64,000 nucleotides of DNA, from contig OX328109.1 of the NCBI GenBank assembly GCA_946811185.2, positions 30,550,129 through 30,614,128 on the forward strand, given 5' to 3'. This document shows positions 45,731 through 56,300 of this stretch, in pieces (position 1 is the stretch's first letter; each line of letters opens with the position of its first letter). The notes beneath the pieces were generated by a model. That model did not search any database and had not been told where the DNA came from. It worked only from the letters and a program-made list of their open reading frames with translations. A program made the translations under genes and the position numbers. Origin of the DNA: Hippopus hippopus (lineage: Eukaryota; Mollusca; Bivalvia; Cardiida; Cardiidae).

Positions 45731-45854
45731 TATTCCTCTTATATAGAACAAAACAGTGCTCTACAGGAATTTTATTGAACTCATAAACTTACAGCTGAAA
45801 AGTTGGCTTAGTAAATTACGAAGCATGTCATGGAAAGGATATATTATCATTGAC

Positions 45855-46180
45855 TAAGGATCAACTCTACCCAACGACAAAATATTAGGATCTTCCGAAT
45901 TCGAAACAGTTGCAGACTACAAATAAGATGTGTGGCTCAGACGATCAGTTTTGTTTCAGAGAGGGTGAAAACATTCTTGGAAAAGGAGAAAACGTTGCTT
46001 ACGGGACGACAAAATTTGAGACTCCTTCAAATCGACAGCATTTGCAGACGACAGATTAAATGTAGCTCAAATGATGAAATTTGTTTTTGAAAGGGTAATA
46101 ACAATGTAGGAAAAGGAGAAAATGCTGGTAACAAGGATTTTTCTCCTTTTTCCAAAAATGTTTTAAAATGAAAAAAAAAA
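45855..46180. repeat. Two worn family A copies
   Basis: About 45855-46000 truncated after the first hairpin arm; 46003-46180 with an imperfect hairpin. Confidence 0.6.
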
Positions 46181-46235
46181 TTCTTCGACTGCATTGGAAA
46201 TCTGTTTTTGACCACAAAGAAAGTAGAAATGATTA

Positions 46236-46946
46236 AATGAGCTTCGCTCCGTGAAAAAGGAAGCTTAATGTATCTGTAAAAAGTATCGACCCAGGGCCCG
46301 ATTTCACTAAAATACTTAAGTCTCTTATTTTATTCAAACCTGCCAACAATCTTATTTTCCGACTTAAGTTGAATTTGTTATTCCAGACGCATTTCACTAA
46401 CATTAACAGACTTATGGAACATTCTCAAATCCAAAGTTGACACAACACTTCAGACTCAAGACAACTCGGCAAAATAATTGACTTAAGTCTGTTAATTAGC
46501 TTAAGTCAATTTATTTTGCTTGGATGAATCTAAACCATAGCATCGACTCAGGATTTTAGAATGTTACTACAGTCTGTTAATGTTACTGAAATGTATCTCA
46601 AATATTGAACTCAACTTAAGTCAGAACCTGGGACCATTAGTAGATATGGGTAAAATTAAAGACTTAAATTTTTTCATGAAACCGGGTCCAGGTCAGCCTT
46701 CGCAGTCCGCGCAGCCTGACCTGGACCTAATCTTTTTGCTATTGGTCCGCGCAGGCTGATCTCGGCTGGATCTTTTCGCTATTGGTCATTTTTTCTGCAG
46801 CTCAAAGGACCGGTGTACCTGATAATTCATTCGGTTGTTATCCAGAATGGATTTTACGGAACTATAATATACCGGTAGTAATGACTTGCTTGGTATCATG
46901 CATCACAGAAATGCATTAAGCCCCCTTTTGCTAGGGCATGGCTCAA
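46236..46946. repeat. Family B element split by a nested transposon
   Basis: The left part ends GTATCGACCCAG and the right part resumes GTCAGCC at about 46692; the right part carries an extra partial core duplication (GTCCGCGCAGGCTGA at 46746) and the end CTAGGGCATGGCTC. Confidence 0.75.
46295..46688. mobile_element. Nested 394-bp element with GGCCCGATTTCA ends
   Basis: Left end GGCCCGATTTCACTAAAA, right end inverted (TTTTCATGAAACCGGGTC), flanked by CCAG/CAG duplications; interior rich in CTTAAGTC and GACTTAAG strings in both orientations. No coding capacity. Confidence 0.8.
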
Positions 46947-46969
46947 ATTTATTTTTGTACTTTGCACGA

Positions 46970-47145
46970 TTTCATTCGCCCTTTCGGCGCCATGGGCATA
47001 GGTATTGACGACGGCATAGATCAACAACAGACTGCACAAACCGTTCAGTCTGATCTGAGATGTACACCGTCCGCTTGTTTTGTCCGCCAATGCAGTAAAA
47101 TATCTCTCTGTGTTTCAGTGGATTGTACTTTCAGCTGTGGAACCA
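46970..47145. repeat. Family C (CGCCATGG subtype)
   Basis: CCCTTTCGGCGCCATGGGCA, ACAGACTGCACAAACCGTTC, ACACCGTCCGCTTGTTTTGT; the far end is eroded. Confidence 0.7.
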
Positions 47146-47344
47146 CTCTTATTTTTTTAGCCACATTTAATTTGACGTCAGAGAAAGCTATCAAAATATC
47201 AAAATGGACGATTCTAAAAGGTTGTCGAGTGGTAAAGGAATAATATCTAATTTTTCAAGGGCATTAGATTTCAGTAGGGTTGTTACGTCATTTATCCCAT
47301 CCGATCCTCAGATCATGAAAGGACGTTTTACTTTCTTTTTGCAG

Positions 47345-47401
47345 ACGTCTGAGATCCCCCCTGGTAGAATAGAACTTCCCGTGATCAACACAGCGACATA
47401 A
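47345..47401 (+). CDS. Candidate terminal exon of the membrane protein
   Basis: A strong acceptor (ACTTTCTTTTTGCAG) precedes it. In phase 0 it reads TSEIPPGRIELPVINTAT-stop; in the phase left by the preferred exon 5 donor it stops after two residues (TGA at 47350-47352). A phase-1 exon after TTACAG at about 45793 (AEKLA-stop) is an alternative. AATAAA occurs near 47647 but inside a SINE. Confidence 0.3.
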   Translation, partial: TSEIPPGRIELPVINTAT

Positions 47402-47424
47402 AGTGTGACATGAGTTTGTTTGAT

Positions 47425-47685
47425 TGTTTGTATGTTTGTTGGTTGGTTAGTTCGTTGGTTTGTTTGTTTGTTTGTCTGTATGGTGTTTAACACTGATTTC
47501 AACATTATCTCTGTCACATCCCTGCGGCCAGTGCATTTATCCATGCTTTTAAAGTTTTTACCAGTACTTTGCACGATTTTCTTCCCGAGCCATTGGCTGT
47601 TTTCCTACATGACCATCATCGAAGATTTGACCAGCAATTGCGAGAGAAATAAATCCTGCCGCAATAAGTATCATCAGTGAATGAA
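47425..47685 (-). repeat. SINE family E copy
   Basis: Reverse complement of the SINE body: GTATGGTGTTTAACACTGAT, GGCCAGTGCATTTATCCATG, GAGAGAAATAAATCC. Adjacent to the LINE copy 2 tail. Confidence 0.65.
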
Positions 47686-49375
47686 TGAATGAATGAATGA
47701 ATTTATTTGACTTAAACAAAGTTTTTCGTCATACAACATAATAATACAAAGAATGTAAATGACACGTGACACACTCACAATCTCTCACGTACATCTTACA
47801 AAAAATAACCTATCACACTATCAGTTGAATATAAGAATAGTTGAACCCTTTATCAGTATAGTTAATATAAATAATTTTTTTTTTATCAAACGAATCTGAC
47901 ATTTAAGGTAACGTATGCAGTTGGGGAGAAATGCTGAAATTAAATATTGCATGAAAAATTGAAATTAAAACGTTAGACAGAAGTAACGTTAGAGGATGGG
48001 TAAAATATTAACGACTTAATTTACGATAGCGTAAGTAACAAATGTTAACAACTTTCGTTTAGGCCGCTAAATGCAACTCAGATTGATGCTCTTCTGTGGA
48101 AAGCCTCTTTTAAAAATAGAGACAGATTGAACAATGTTCTGTGGTTAGTTGATTGCAATAGGGAAATTAGCTTAAACATACTTGGTTTTTTATAGTAAAA
48201 TTTCTTGATATATTTAACCCGTAAGTCTAAATACTGGTTACAGATAAGGATAAAATGGTACTCGTCCTCAATATCTCCGGAGTTACAAATTTGACTTGTA
48301 CGTAAAGATCTATCAAGACGGTTTCTTTCGTATCTACCAGATTTGATTCTCAAAGAGTGAGAAGATAAACGTATTTTGGCCAGCTGTATCCTTAAACACT
48401 TACTGCGGATACGGTCAAGATACGGTGCGTAACCAAATTGCGGCTTAATTACCTTATAAAGTGTCAATACTCTGTTACCCTCCAAATCTGAAAGTACGCA
48501 CTGTGTAAAAGTATCTATAAGTCTTTGTTTGAAATGCATTGGAAACTTATCTTGATCTACACTCCATGGATTTTCCCAAACAAAGAGGTAGCCATTGTTG
48601 CATAAAATATCTTTAACTTGCTTTAGCCAGTTTCCTACACCTTTGCTGCAATCATCTAACAGCTGACTGTAAATATGTCTTAAAATACGTAATATTACTT
48701 GTAGACAATAATTTAAACCAGTACTTAATTATAGCTACATATCTGTTAATGTAAAGTGGATATCTTCCAAGTTCAATATAAACACCCGCGTTACTCTTAG
48801 ATACTTTAACTCCGAGGAGACTTTTAAGAAATTTCAGATGCAGTCGTTCAAGTTCCTTAGACTTGGCGAAGCCCCAGATCGGACTTCCATAATTTAATAA
48901 TGAAGAGATAAAAGTGTCAAAAAGGTGTAATGAATCTTTGGGCTTTAAATCAAATTTCAAAAGACGCATACGAAGTACGTTCATGGCCTTTAAAGCTTTC
49001 CCACTCAGGTATTGTTGATTGGCTGTAAAAGAACCTGTGTGATTAAAAACTACCCCTAAGTAATTGAAATCGTTTACGACAGAAAGGGGTTTTCCGTTAT
49101 AGAACCATATCTCATTATCTCGTAATCTTCCCCTCTTTCTAAAAACAATAATTTGGGTTTTGTCTGTATTAACCGATAGCCCCCATGTATCGCAATAATC
49201 GTAAAGCCGGTTTAAAGAATTTTGCAGATCCTCAGGGGATGCACCGAATATGACCATGTCGTCTGCAAACATTAATAATATCAATGTAATATCATCAAGA
49301 GTAAGTCCGCTGTCAATTTTATTCTGTAAATAAAGTTCTAAGTCTTCGATGAAGATCAGTTTTCGGAGAGGAATT
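47683..49375 (-). mobile_element. 5'-truncated non-LTR retrotransposon (LINE), copy 2
   Basis: Minus strand: IEDLELYLQNKIDSGLTLDD then LMFADDMVIFGASPEDLQNS, with the catalytic FADD, LSVNTDKTQIIVFRKRG and the RT thumb region down to 48652. A frame break follows, then the C-terminal part 48539-48078 with ICNSGDIEDEYHFILIC. The 3' end is a (TGAA)n microsatellite at 47683-47702, a tail type seen in CR1/L2-like elements. Related to copy 1 (shared KTQIIVFR and FRNG/FRKRG block) but diverged. Clade not assigned. Confidence 0.85.
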
Positions 49376-49499
49376 GTCAGACCTGGGGATTCAAACCAGC
49401 GACCTCATTTGTTTCACATTGTGTACGTTAGGGCTCGGTGTGTAGGCTATAGATGAGAGGTGATACTCTAAGCATAACTTCAGTGTGAACAATAATAAA

Positions 49500-49982
49500 T
49501 TTACCCTTTATCAAACAATCTCAAGGTTTAACGACCTTCAGGGAGAAGTCTTTTGAAAACATTGTGGGAAAAGGAGAAAATGCTGGTAACCAGCATTTTC
49601 TCCTTTTCCCAGAATGTTTTCTACCCTATCAAAGTCAAAAATCATCATTTGAGCTACATTCAATTTGTCGTCTGCAGATGCTTTCAATTTGGACAAGTCT
49701 TTTTTTTTTTGTTTGGTAAAGAGTTAAATGAGCGACATTCTGGAATAAGGGAGGTTAAATCTTTACCACACAACATTTTTAACGACCCTGAGAAAGAAAG
49801 CTTTTTGAAACATTTTGGGAAAAGGATAAAAAGCAGGTAGCCAGCATTTTTTTTTTTTTTGCGTAATCCCACAATATTTTCTATTCTTCCCAAAAACAAA
49901 CTTCTATTTGTGGGTCAGGTTTATTTTGTCGTCTGCAAATGCTTTCACTATTTGGACTGGTCTGAAATTTTGACGTTCTATA
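49500..49982. repeat. Two family A MITEs
   Basis: 49500-49727 with perfect hairpin; 49755-49982 with a T-run expansion in the second arm. Confidence 0.8.
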
Positions 49983-49984
49983 AA

Positions 49985-50165
49985 AATTCAATGCACCTTC
50001 GTAATATGTTATACAAAACAAGTCGTCACATTATAATTATGGACCCATGGTGTCTAAAAACCAGCTAAATAATGTGGTGGAATGGTCCTTTGACCCGCAC
50101 GAAATTTACTCATAACAAAAAAAAGTTTTGACTGATTAGCCTGCACAAACTGCTGCGTTAAACTT
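49985..50165. repeat. Family B fragment
   Basis: GGTGGAATGGTCCTTTGACC, AAAAGTTTTGACTGATTAGC, worn core. Confidence 0.5.
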
Positions 50166-50569
50166 TTTCCAGATGACAAAATTTTAGACTTGTCTGAATA
50201 CTTTGATCCGTGGCGGTAAGATAAACCGACTTCCTTGGTTACTGTTGCTATACACTCCCAAACAAACGCTGTATACACATATATTGCACAGGTCCCGTCG
50301 CCAGTCATTATTGTAGTGTAAACTTTTAGTCCTGTACATATCTCATGTTAACGCTTTAATTTCGCAAATCACATTTTTACCTTTTTCTTTTTTCTTAATT
50401 ACGAACTTTTAAAACAGAAAATAAACAGAAACTATCGCATCTCTCCAGCGTTTGCAGTCGTTAAGTTGGGAGCCAAAATAGTGGAAAGCTAGACTGCGCA
50501 TCGGACAAAATAAATGCGATAACCTGATTGGTCAAATATCGATTTCAACGGATTCATGTCTTGAGAGCA

Positions 50570-51170
50570 GTTTCAGCCAACAAATTCGATTTGGCTCAAA
50601 GTATGGGCTATGTCTCCTAAAGGGTAGAAAACTATGTGGAAACAGGAGAAAATGCTGGTTACCGGCATTTTCTCCTTTTCCCACAATGTTTTCAAAAGCC
50701 TTCTCTGTAAAGGTCATTAAAACTCGGGATTGTGTAGTAAACGGTTAAGTCAAAGTCACTGACATTTCTACATAGAGAGAAAACAGGGTCCAAGCTTTAT
50801 TCAGGAAAGGGACTTGTTTTTCTACTATGCTAAAGTCTAGGTCTCACTAAACCAGTTAACTCTGTACTACACATTCCCGAGCTCTAACGACCCTGAGAAA
50901 GAAGCCTTTTGAAAACCTTGCGGGAAAAGGAGAAAATGGGATCCAAGCACTATTCCGGAAAGGGACTTCTTTACTACCATGCCAAAATCTAGATCTTGCT
51001 TAACTGATTGATCATTAACTCTTTTTACACATCCCCAGTTTTAACCAACTTGAGTGAATAACCTTTTGAAAACCTTATGGGAAAAGGAGAAAAGGCTGGT
51101 AACCAGCATTTTTCCCCTGGCAACTTTTTACCTAATTTTAAAATTCGTTTTTCTGTCAGCAACTAACAAT
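50570..51170. repeat. Family A copy and two half copies
   Basis: 50570-50748 with good hairpin; about 50855-50945 and 51015-51170 keep one arm each. The two half copies are preceded by a similar string (ATCCAAGC/GTCCAAGC..GGAAAGGGACTT at 50790 and 50940), a local duplication. Confidence 0.65.
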
Positions 51171-51476
51171 TGGACCGACCGTACAGTAACAGATTGTCAT
51201 CTTCACAATAAGTTCCATACTTTTAAGTGGTATGATCTATATTAAAAAAATCAATTTAACGCTGGCAATTTTTAGTTCTGGCCGCTAATGGGCCTTTAAC
51301 TGTGATAAGTAAAGGTGCTTTAGATTTTCTTGTTACAATCTGTATAATTTGTATTGAATTTCGTTTTGTAAATTATTTTTTTTTTTGTTCGAAACCGGGT
51401 AAGTTTACTTGTATTTTAAGATATTTGTGATATATTCATGGAGATTGCTGTGATATGAAGTGACAGGGTTGATATA

Positions 51477-51742
51477 ATTGAGCCATACTCTGTGAAAAGG
51501 GGGCTTCACACATCTCTGTGATGCATTACACCAAGTAAGTCATGACTGTATTATAGATCCATAAAATCCGTTTTGTGGAACAACCTACTGAATCATGAGG
51601 TAAATGGTCCTTTAAACATGCAGGAAATTTACCGAAAGCAAAAAGTTTCGGCCGAGGTCAGCTTGCGCGGACTGCGCAAGCTGACCTGGGCCGATACTTT
51701 TTGCAGATGCATTAAGCCCCCTTTTCACAGAGCATGGCTCAG
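51477..51742. repeat. Family B element
   Basis: TTGAGCCATACTCTGTG to CACAGAGCATGGCTCA; core CAGCTTGCGCGGACTGCGCA perfectly paired. Confidence 0.87.
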
Positions 51743-51881
51743 ATACTGTTTTTGTTGCTGCTATAACAGACAAATTTTAAGTATTAAACGATATTCTTTT
51801 ATCATGCTCTGTTGTTAAGTTTTAATGTGTACGATGAATGGCGGAGGTTTTTCTCTTGCACAATAAGAATATTTGAATTTG

Positions 51882-52108
51882 AACCCTTATCCTGGTAAAA
51901 AAAAAATGAAACTTTCAAGCGGATAGTAAAAACCAAAATATTGCTGTTTGAAAGGTATTTTTGGAGGAAAGATATATCCTTGGAGGAAAGATATATCCTT
52001 ATCGGACAGTGTAAATCCAAGATCAGACTGCACATTCTGTGCTGTCTGATCTTGATCTACGTTGTCCACAAAAGGTCAGAGAGTCGCGCTTAGCAGCCTA
52101 AGGGTTAA
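51882..52108. repeat. Family C MITE, reverse orientation
   Basis: AACCCTTATCCTGG to AGCAGCCTAAGGGTTAA, hairpin GACTGCACATTCTGTGCTGTC; internal 20-bp tandem duplication of TGGAGGAAAGATATATCCTT. Confidence 0.82.
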
Positions 52109-52639
52109 AGATGGGGACTAGCTTGAAGATACATCATGCCCGAATTGGTTTGTTTATGGTGCCCAGCAAGTGCCGAACGGCTATGTGGACACTTAACGTC
52201 AGTGGGTTACCTATAAGTATATGTGCGACACTAAGACTCGTCCTTCGCCTGTCTACGTTTAACGTCCTGGGTGGGGATATCGAAATGAACCAGGTCCTCT
52301 GAAAACACAGAGCCAAAAGATGTCATACCACTGTTTTTTGTTTTGCTACCTTGAAAATAGAGTGAAAGTCACCATCTTTGACCCTCTGCTATACTGTTTT
52401 TTTTTTTTTGCGACCCCACAGCTTTGTTGTTTGTTTTTATTAAGTTCATCTTCAGTGGCCGATACAAGAAGCTGAAACAATTGGTACCTCAACCAATTGC
52501 CTCTTTCGCTATTCCTCAAACATAACTACCGTTGAAAAATCAGTGAAAAACGGCTCTTCCGGATGGTAGATCATATTGCTTTATGTTTGCACTCAATTTC
52601 CAAAAAATTATTCCAGTCATATCACATCGACAGTTTACA

Positions 52640-52780
52640 TATTCATGTCTTTCCTGGGTTTCACCAGTGCTGGGCTAGGGCTCTGACGTGTCTTGCCCAA
52701 AGGACACTCCCACGAAAGGCTTGGTGGATCCAGTGAGGCTCGCGAGTCCTTCACTTTACCACTGGGCCACGCAGGACCCT
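52640..52780 (-). repeat. tRNA-derived SINE (second family)
   Basis: Minus strand: CTGCGTGGCCCAGTGGTAAA (A-box-like), GACTCGCGAGCCTCACTGGA, GTGTCCTTTGGGCAAGACAC. Head of a tRNA-like SINE; body short. Confidence 0.5.
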
Positions 52781-52982
52781 TAAATGATCTAAGAGACAGA
52801 AAAAGATCGTGACAAACGAAACATTCGTTCGATTTTTGCGCATGTCATATTTACAACAATATTTACAACACATGTCTATAGTATTGTCAAATGAATAAAA
52901 TAATGAAGAAAAAAATAAACCTGATCCTGCTAAATACAGTAAGTGAAATGCTATTTCAAAGTTGTTTTTTTTTTTGGGGGGG

Positions 52983-53092
52983 GGGGGGAATATGTCTTTA
53001 TCGGACAGTGTAGATCAAAGATCAGACTGCACGTTCTGTGCAGTCTGATCTTTGATCTACAGTATCCGCAATAGGTCACCAGCCTATGGATT
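52983..53092. repeat. Family C half copy next to the SDR stop
   Basis: TATCGGACAGTGTAGATCAA and the GCACGTTCTGTGCAGTCTG hairpin; ends about 16 bp from the stop codon, so it lies in the SDR 3' UTR. Confidence 0.75.
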
Positions 53093-53108
53093 AATAAGCA
53101 CTTGACCA

Positions 53109-53336
53109 CTACCACGGAATCAAGTGACCGCTATTGTTATAGAATTGTCCAGTTTTGTCTTCACTATCTAGCGTTGCCATGACGTTTAGTAATTTTTCGA
53201 CACAAGCCGATACGCTCTCCTTAGCTCGAGGACCACCCATATCTGTCTGTACCCAGCCTGGATGTAGGGCAACGACCAGGATACCCATGGGCTTGGCGTC
53301 TATACTAAGACACTTCGTGATCATGTTCTGGGCGGC
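53109..53336 (-). CDS. SDR exon 5 (residues 178-252 and stop)
   Basis: Acceptor GCTTTTTCCCAG. Begins AAQNMITKCLSIDAKPMGIL, includes LHPGWVQTDMGGP and ends GHLIPW-stop (TAG). A family A MITE lies 27 bp upstream and a family C fragment about 16 bp downstream. Confidence 0.93.
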   Translation of the reverse strand, partial: AAQNMITKCLSIDAKPMGILVVALHPGWVQTDMGGPRAKESVSACVEKLLNVMATLDSEDKTGQFYNNSGHLIPW

Positions 53337-56300
53337 CTGGGAAAAAGCAGTTGAAAAAAGTGGTTAACCCTTTACCACACAGTCCTGAGTTTTAACGACC
53401 CTGGGGGAGAAAAGTTTTGAAAATCTTGTGGGAAAAGGTGAAAATGCTGGAAACCAGCATTTTCTCCTTTTCCCACAACGTTTTCTACCCTATCAAAGAC
53501 AAATCCATGATTTGAGTGAAATTTGAATTGTCGTCTGCAAATGGTTTCAATTTGGACGATATGTCGTCTGCAAATGGTTTAAATTTGGACAAGTCTAAAT
53601 GTTTGTCGTTTGGTAAAGAGTTAAAAGGAAATCATCGGCTTTTTATTTCCTGGGAAACAACGTGTTTTATTACGATTCCTTTTCTTTTGAATAATGATCA
53701 TAGGAAAATATACAATACCTGAGCCATTCTCTGGCAAAAGAGGGCTTAATGCATCTCTTTGATGCATGATACCATGCAAGACATCACATAATTGTGGATC
53801 TGTAAAATTCATTATGTCTAAGAACTGACTGTATCATGAGTTAGAGTGGTCCTTTGACATACAGAAAATTGACCAATAGCGAAAAGTTTCGGCCCAGGTC
53901 AGCCTGCGTGGACAGCGCAGGCTGACCTGGGTCGATACTTTTCGCAGATGCATTAAGCTCCCTTTTCATATTATATTATCTCCTGTGCTAGACAAGTGTC
54001 ATACACATACATATCCCAATTATAGCCATTAGTCCTCTATATTCAAGGTGTGCGTTGCCGTGATGACTGAAACTGCTGAAAACAAGCGAAATATCGAGTA
54101 CAAAGAAATAATTTCAATTTGTCGTAGGTGTAATACCTAATTCAAAGCACTTATAAAGCTATCCCGAGGATTCCAGCGCACTTTCTAACGTATATTGACT
54201 GACTGACTGATTGATTGATTGATTGATTGATGGTGTTTAAAGCTGTTTTCAACATTATTTCAGTGCACCTATCCATATTTCCTGGAGTTTCTTTAGTACA
54301 CCGCACAATATTCTTTCTAAGTCACTGGCTGCTTTCCCACATAACCATCGCCGAACCAATGGTCAGCGGTGAGACTAACGTATCCTGAAGAGCATAACAG
54401 TCTTTCCAAGCCATCGGCTGCTCGCCAACCACGAAGTCAATGTACCATTACCTTTGAAGATCTGTAGGCATATCCTCCTCCCATGTCGTTTTGAGTAATC
54501 GAGCCCGCACCTGAGGATATATTCACAATGGCTGCTCTACTGATAGATAGACCTGTCCCTGGTACAGCTGCTCTCTCTAACAGTGGTAGAAAAGCCTGAA
54601 ATTTCATGCTTGACAAAGTATACTGAGTATGAACATGTAAACTCCAAAATAAATAATTTCCAGACTGTGTCAGCGATGCTCTGGCAAAAAGGGGTTTAAT
54701 ACATTTCTGTGATGCACTGTAACATCGTAGTCTTCATATGGCCTTCAACACGCGAAAAGGGAAAGTCGGACATCTGCGTAAAGTATCGTTTCGGATCAGC
54801 CTGCGCACTACGCGCAGGCTAATCCGAAACGACACTTTCCGTTTTTATGCAATTTTCTGTTTTGCACAAGTCTACTGTAGCACAAAATCTAATGTAGTCG
54901 TAAAGTGTCGTCTCGGATTAGCCTGCGCGGACTGCGCAGGCTGATCCGAGACGACACTTTACGCAAATGTCCGAATGCCCCTTTTCGCGTGTTGCAAGCC
55001 ATATAATTATGAATCTGTTATATTCATTATGTCTAACAACCAGGCTGACAAATGTCGAAATTTTTTTGCAATGTATCAAAACTCATTTTTTTCACAGAGC
55101 ACGGCTCATTTATAAGATTTCAATTGATATAATATTTACTCCTGGCCCTGTATTTACCAAACATTTTCAGTTTCTTTCTTATTTTTAATCTCTACTTAGA
55201 AAGTATCAAGTTTCCTCACTAAATCGTAAAATTCAGCAACAAAGTGCATTAAATTGGCCTACATCCATTAGGGGCGTAAAATAGGTGGAAAAGTTTTTTT
55301 TTCAGTATAATTTATGGAAATATACAAAATGATTTTCGATATTAATTTCAATATAACTTTTTTTTTTTAATAAAATTAAAAAATTATCAATATATTTTCA
55401 ATATTCAGTATTTCAATGTCGTACAAGTACATTGGAAAACTGCTTTTCACAGACATAAATGCCTTACCTTTGACACCATGAGAGTTCCAACGGTATTAAC
55501 TTTAAATATGTCGATCATTTTTTCTGGTATGACCGACAACAGGGTATCTTCTGATAGTTTGTTTGCTTTACCAGCATTATTGATCAGTAAAGTCAATCCT
55601 TGGTCTCCTACAATCTTCTCTACAACAGTCTTACATTCAGCAATTGAGTCGCTATCACTTACATCTGCAATATTTTGAAAGAAAACAAAAGATAAAAATG
55701 ATGAGTAATACTCTTGTAAAAAAGGGTATATTGTATCTCCAGGATGCATTACACCTCGTGAGTGGTCACATAATTATGGATCCATAAAAATTTATGTAGT
55801 TCAACATTCGACTGGATCTGGGGGTAGAATGGTCCTCTGACATGCAGAAGATTTACATATAGCAAAAAGTATCGATCTATGTCAGCCTGCGCGGACTGTG
55901 CAGGCTGACATGAGTCGATATTTTTTGAAGATGCATTAAGCCTCCTTTTCACACATAAAAAAGATAGACGGCATACAGGGGTACCATTCAACAAACCTCG
56001 GGTGATCCGTTGATCAAGTCCCTCGGCTGTATCACGTACCTTGATATGCACCTACTAGGTATATTTCTTCGCCGGAAGTACACCGCTTCACCGTTCCTAA
56101 AATCGTAATACTCCACTTCGAAAAAGAAAATACTAGTTATAATTTTGTTGGAATCTTTCTAAATACATTTCCGATGACAAACAGTTTGTACGTTTATTTT
56201 GTAACTCGGTCTATCAATTCTGTTGGCATTTTTCAGCGACAGGTTGCTAATCACCGTGGCTGTTGTCGCCGTTGCTAATGGATTTACATAGGCGCGGCCA

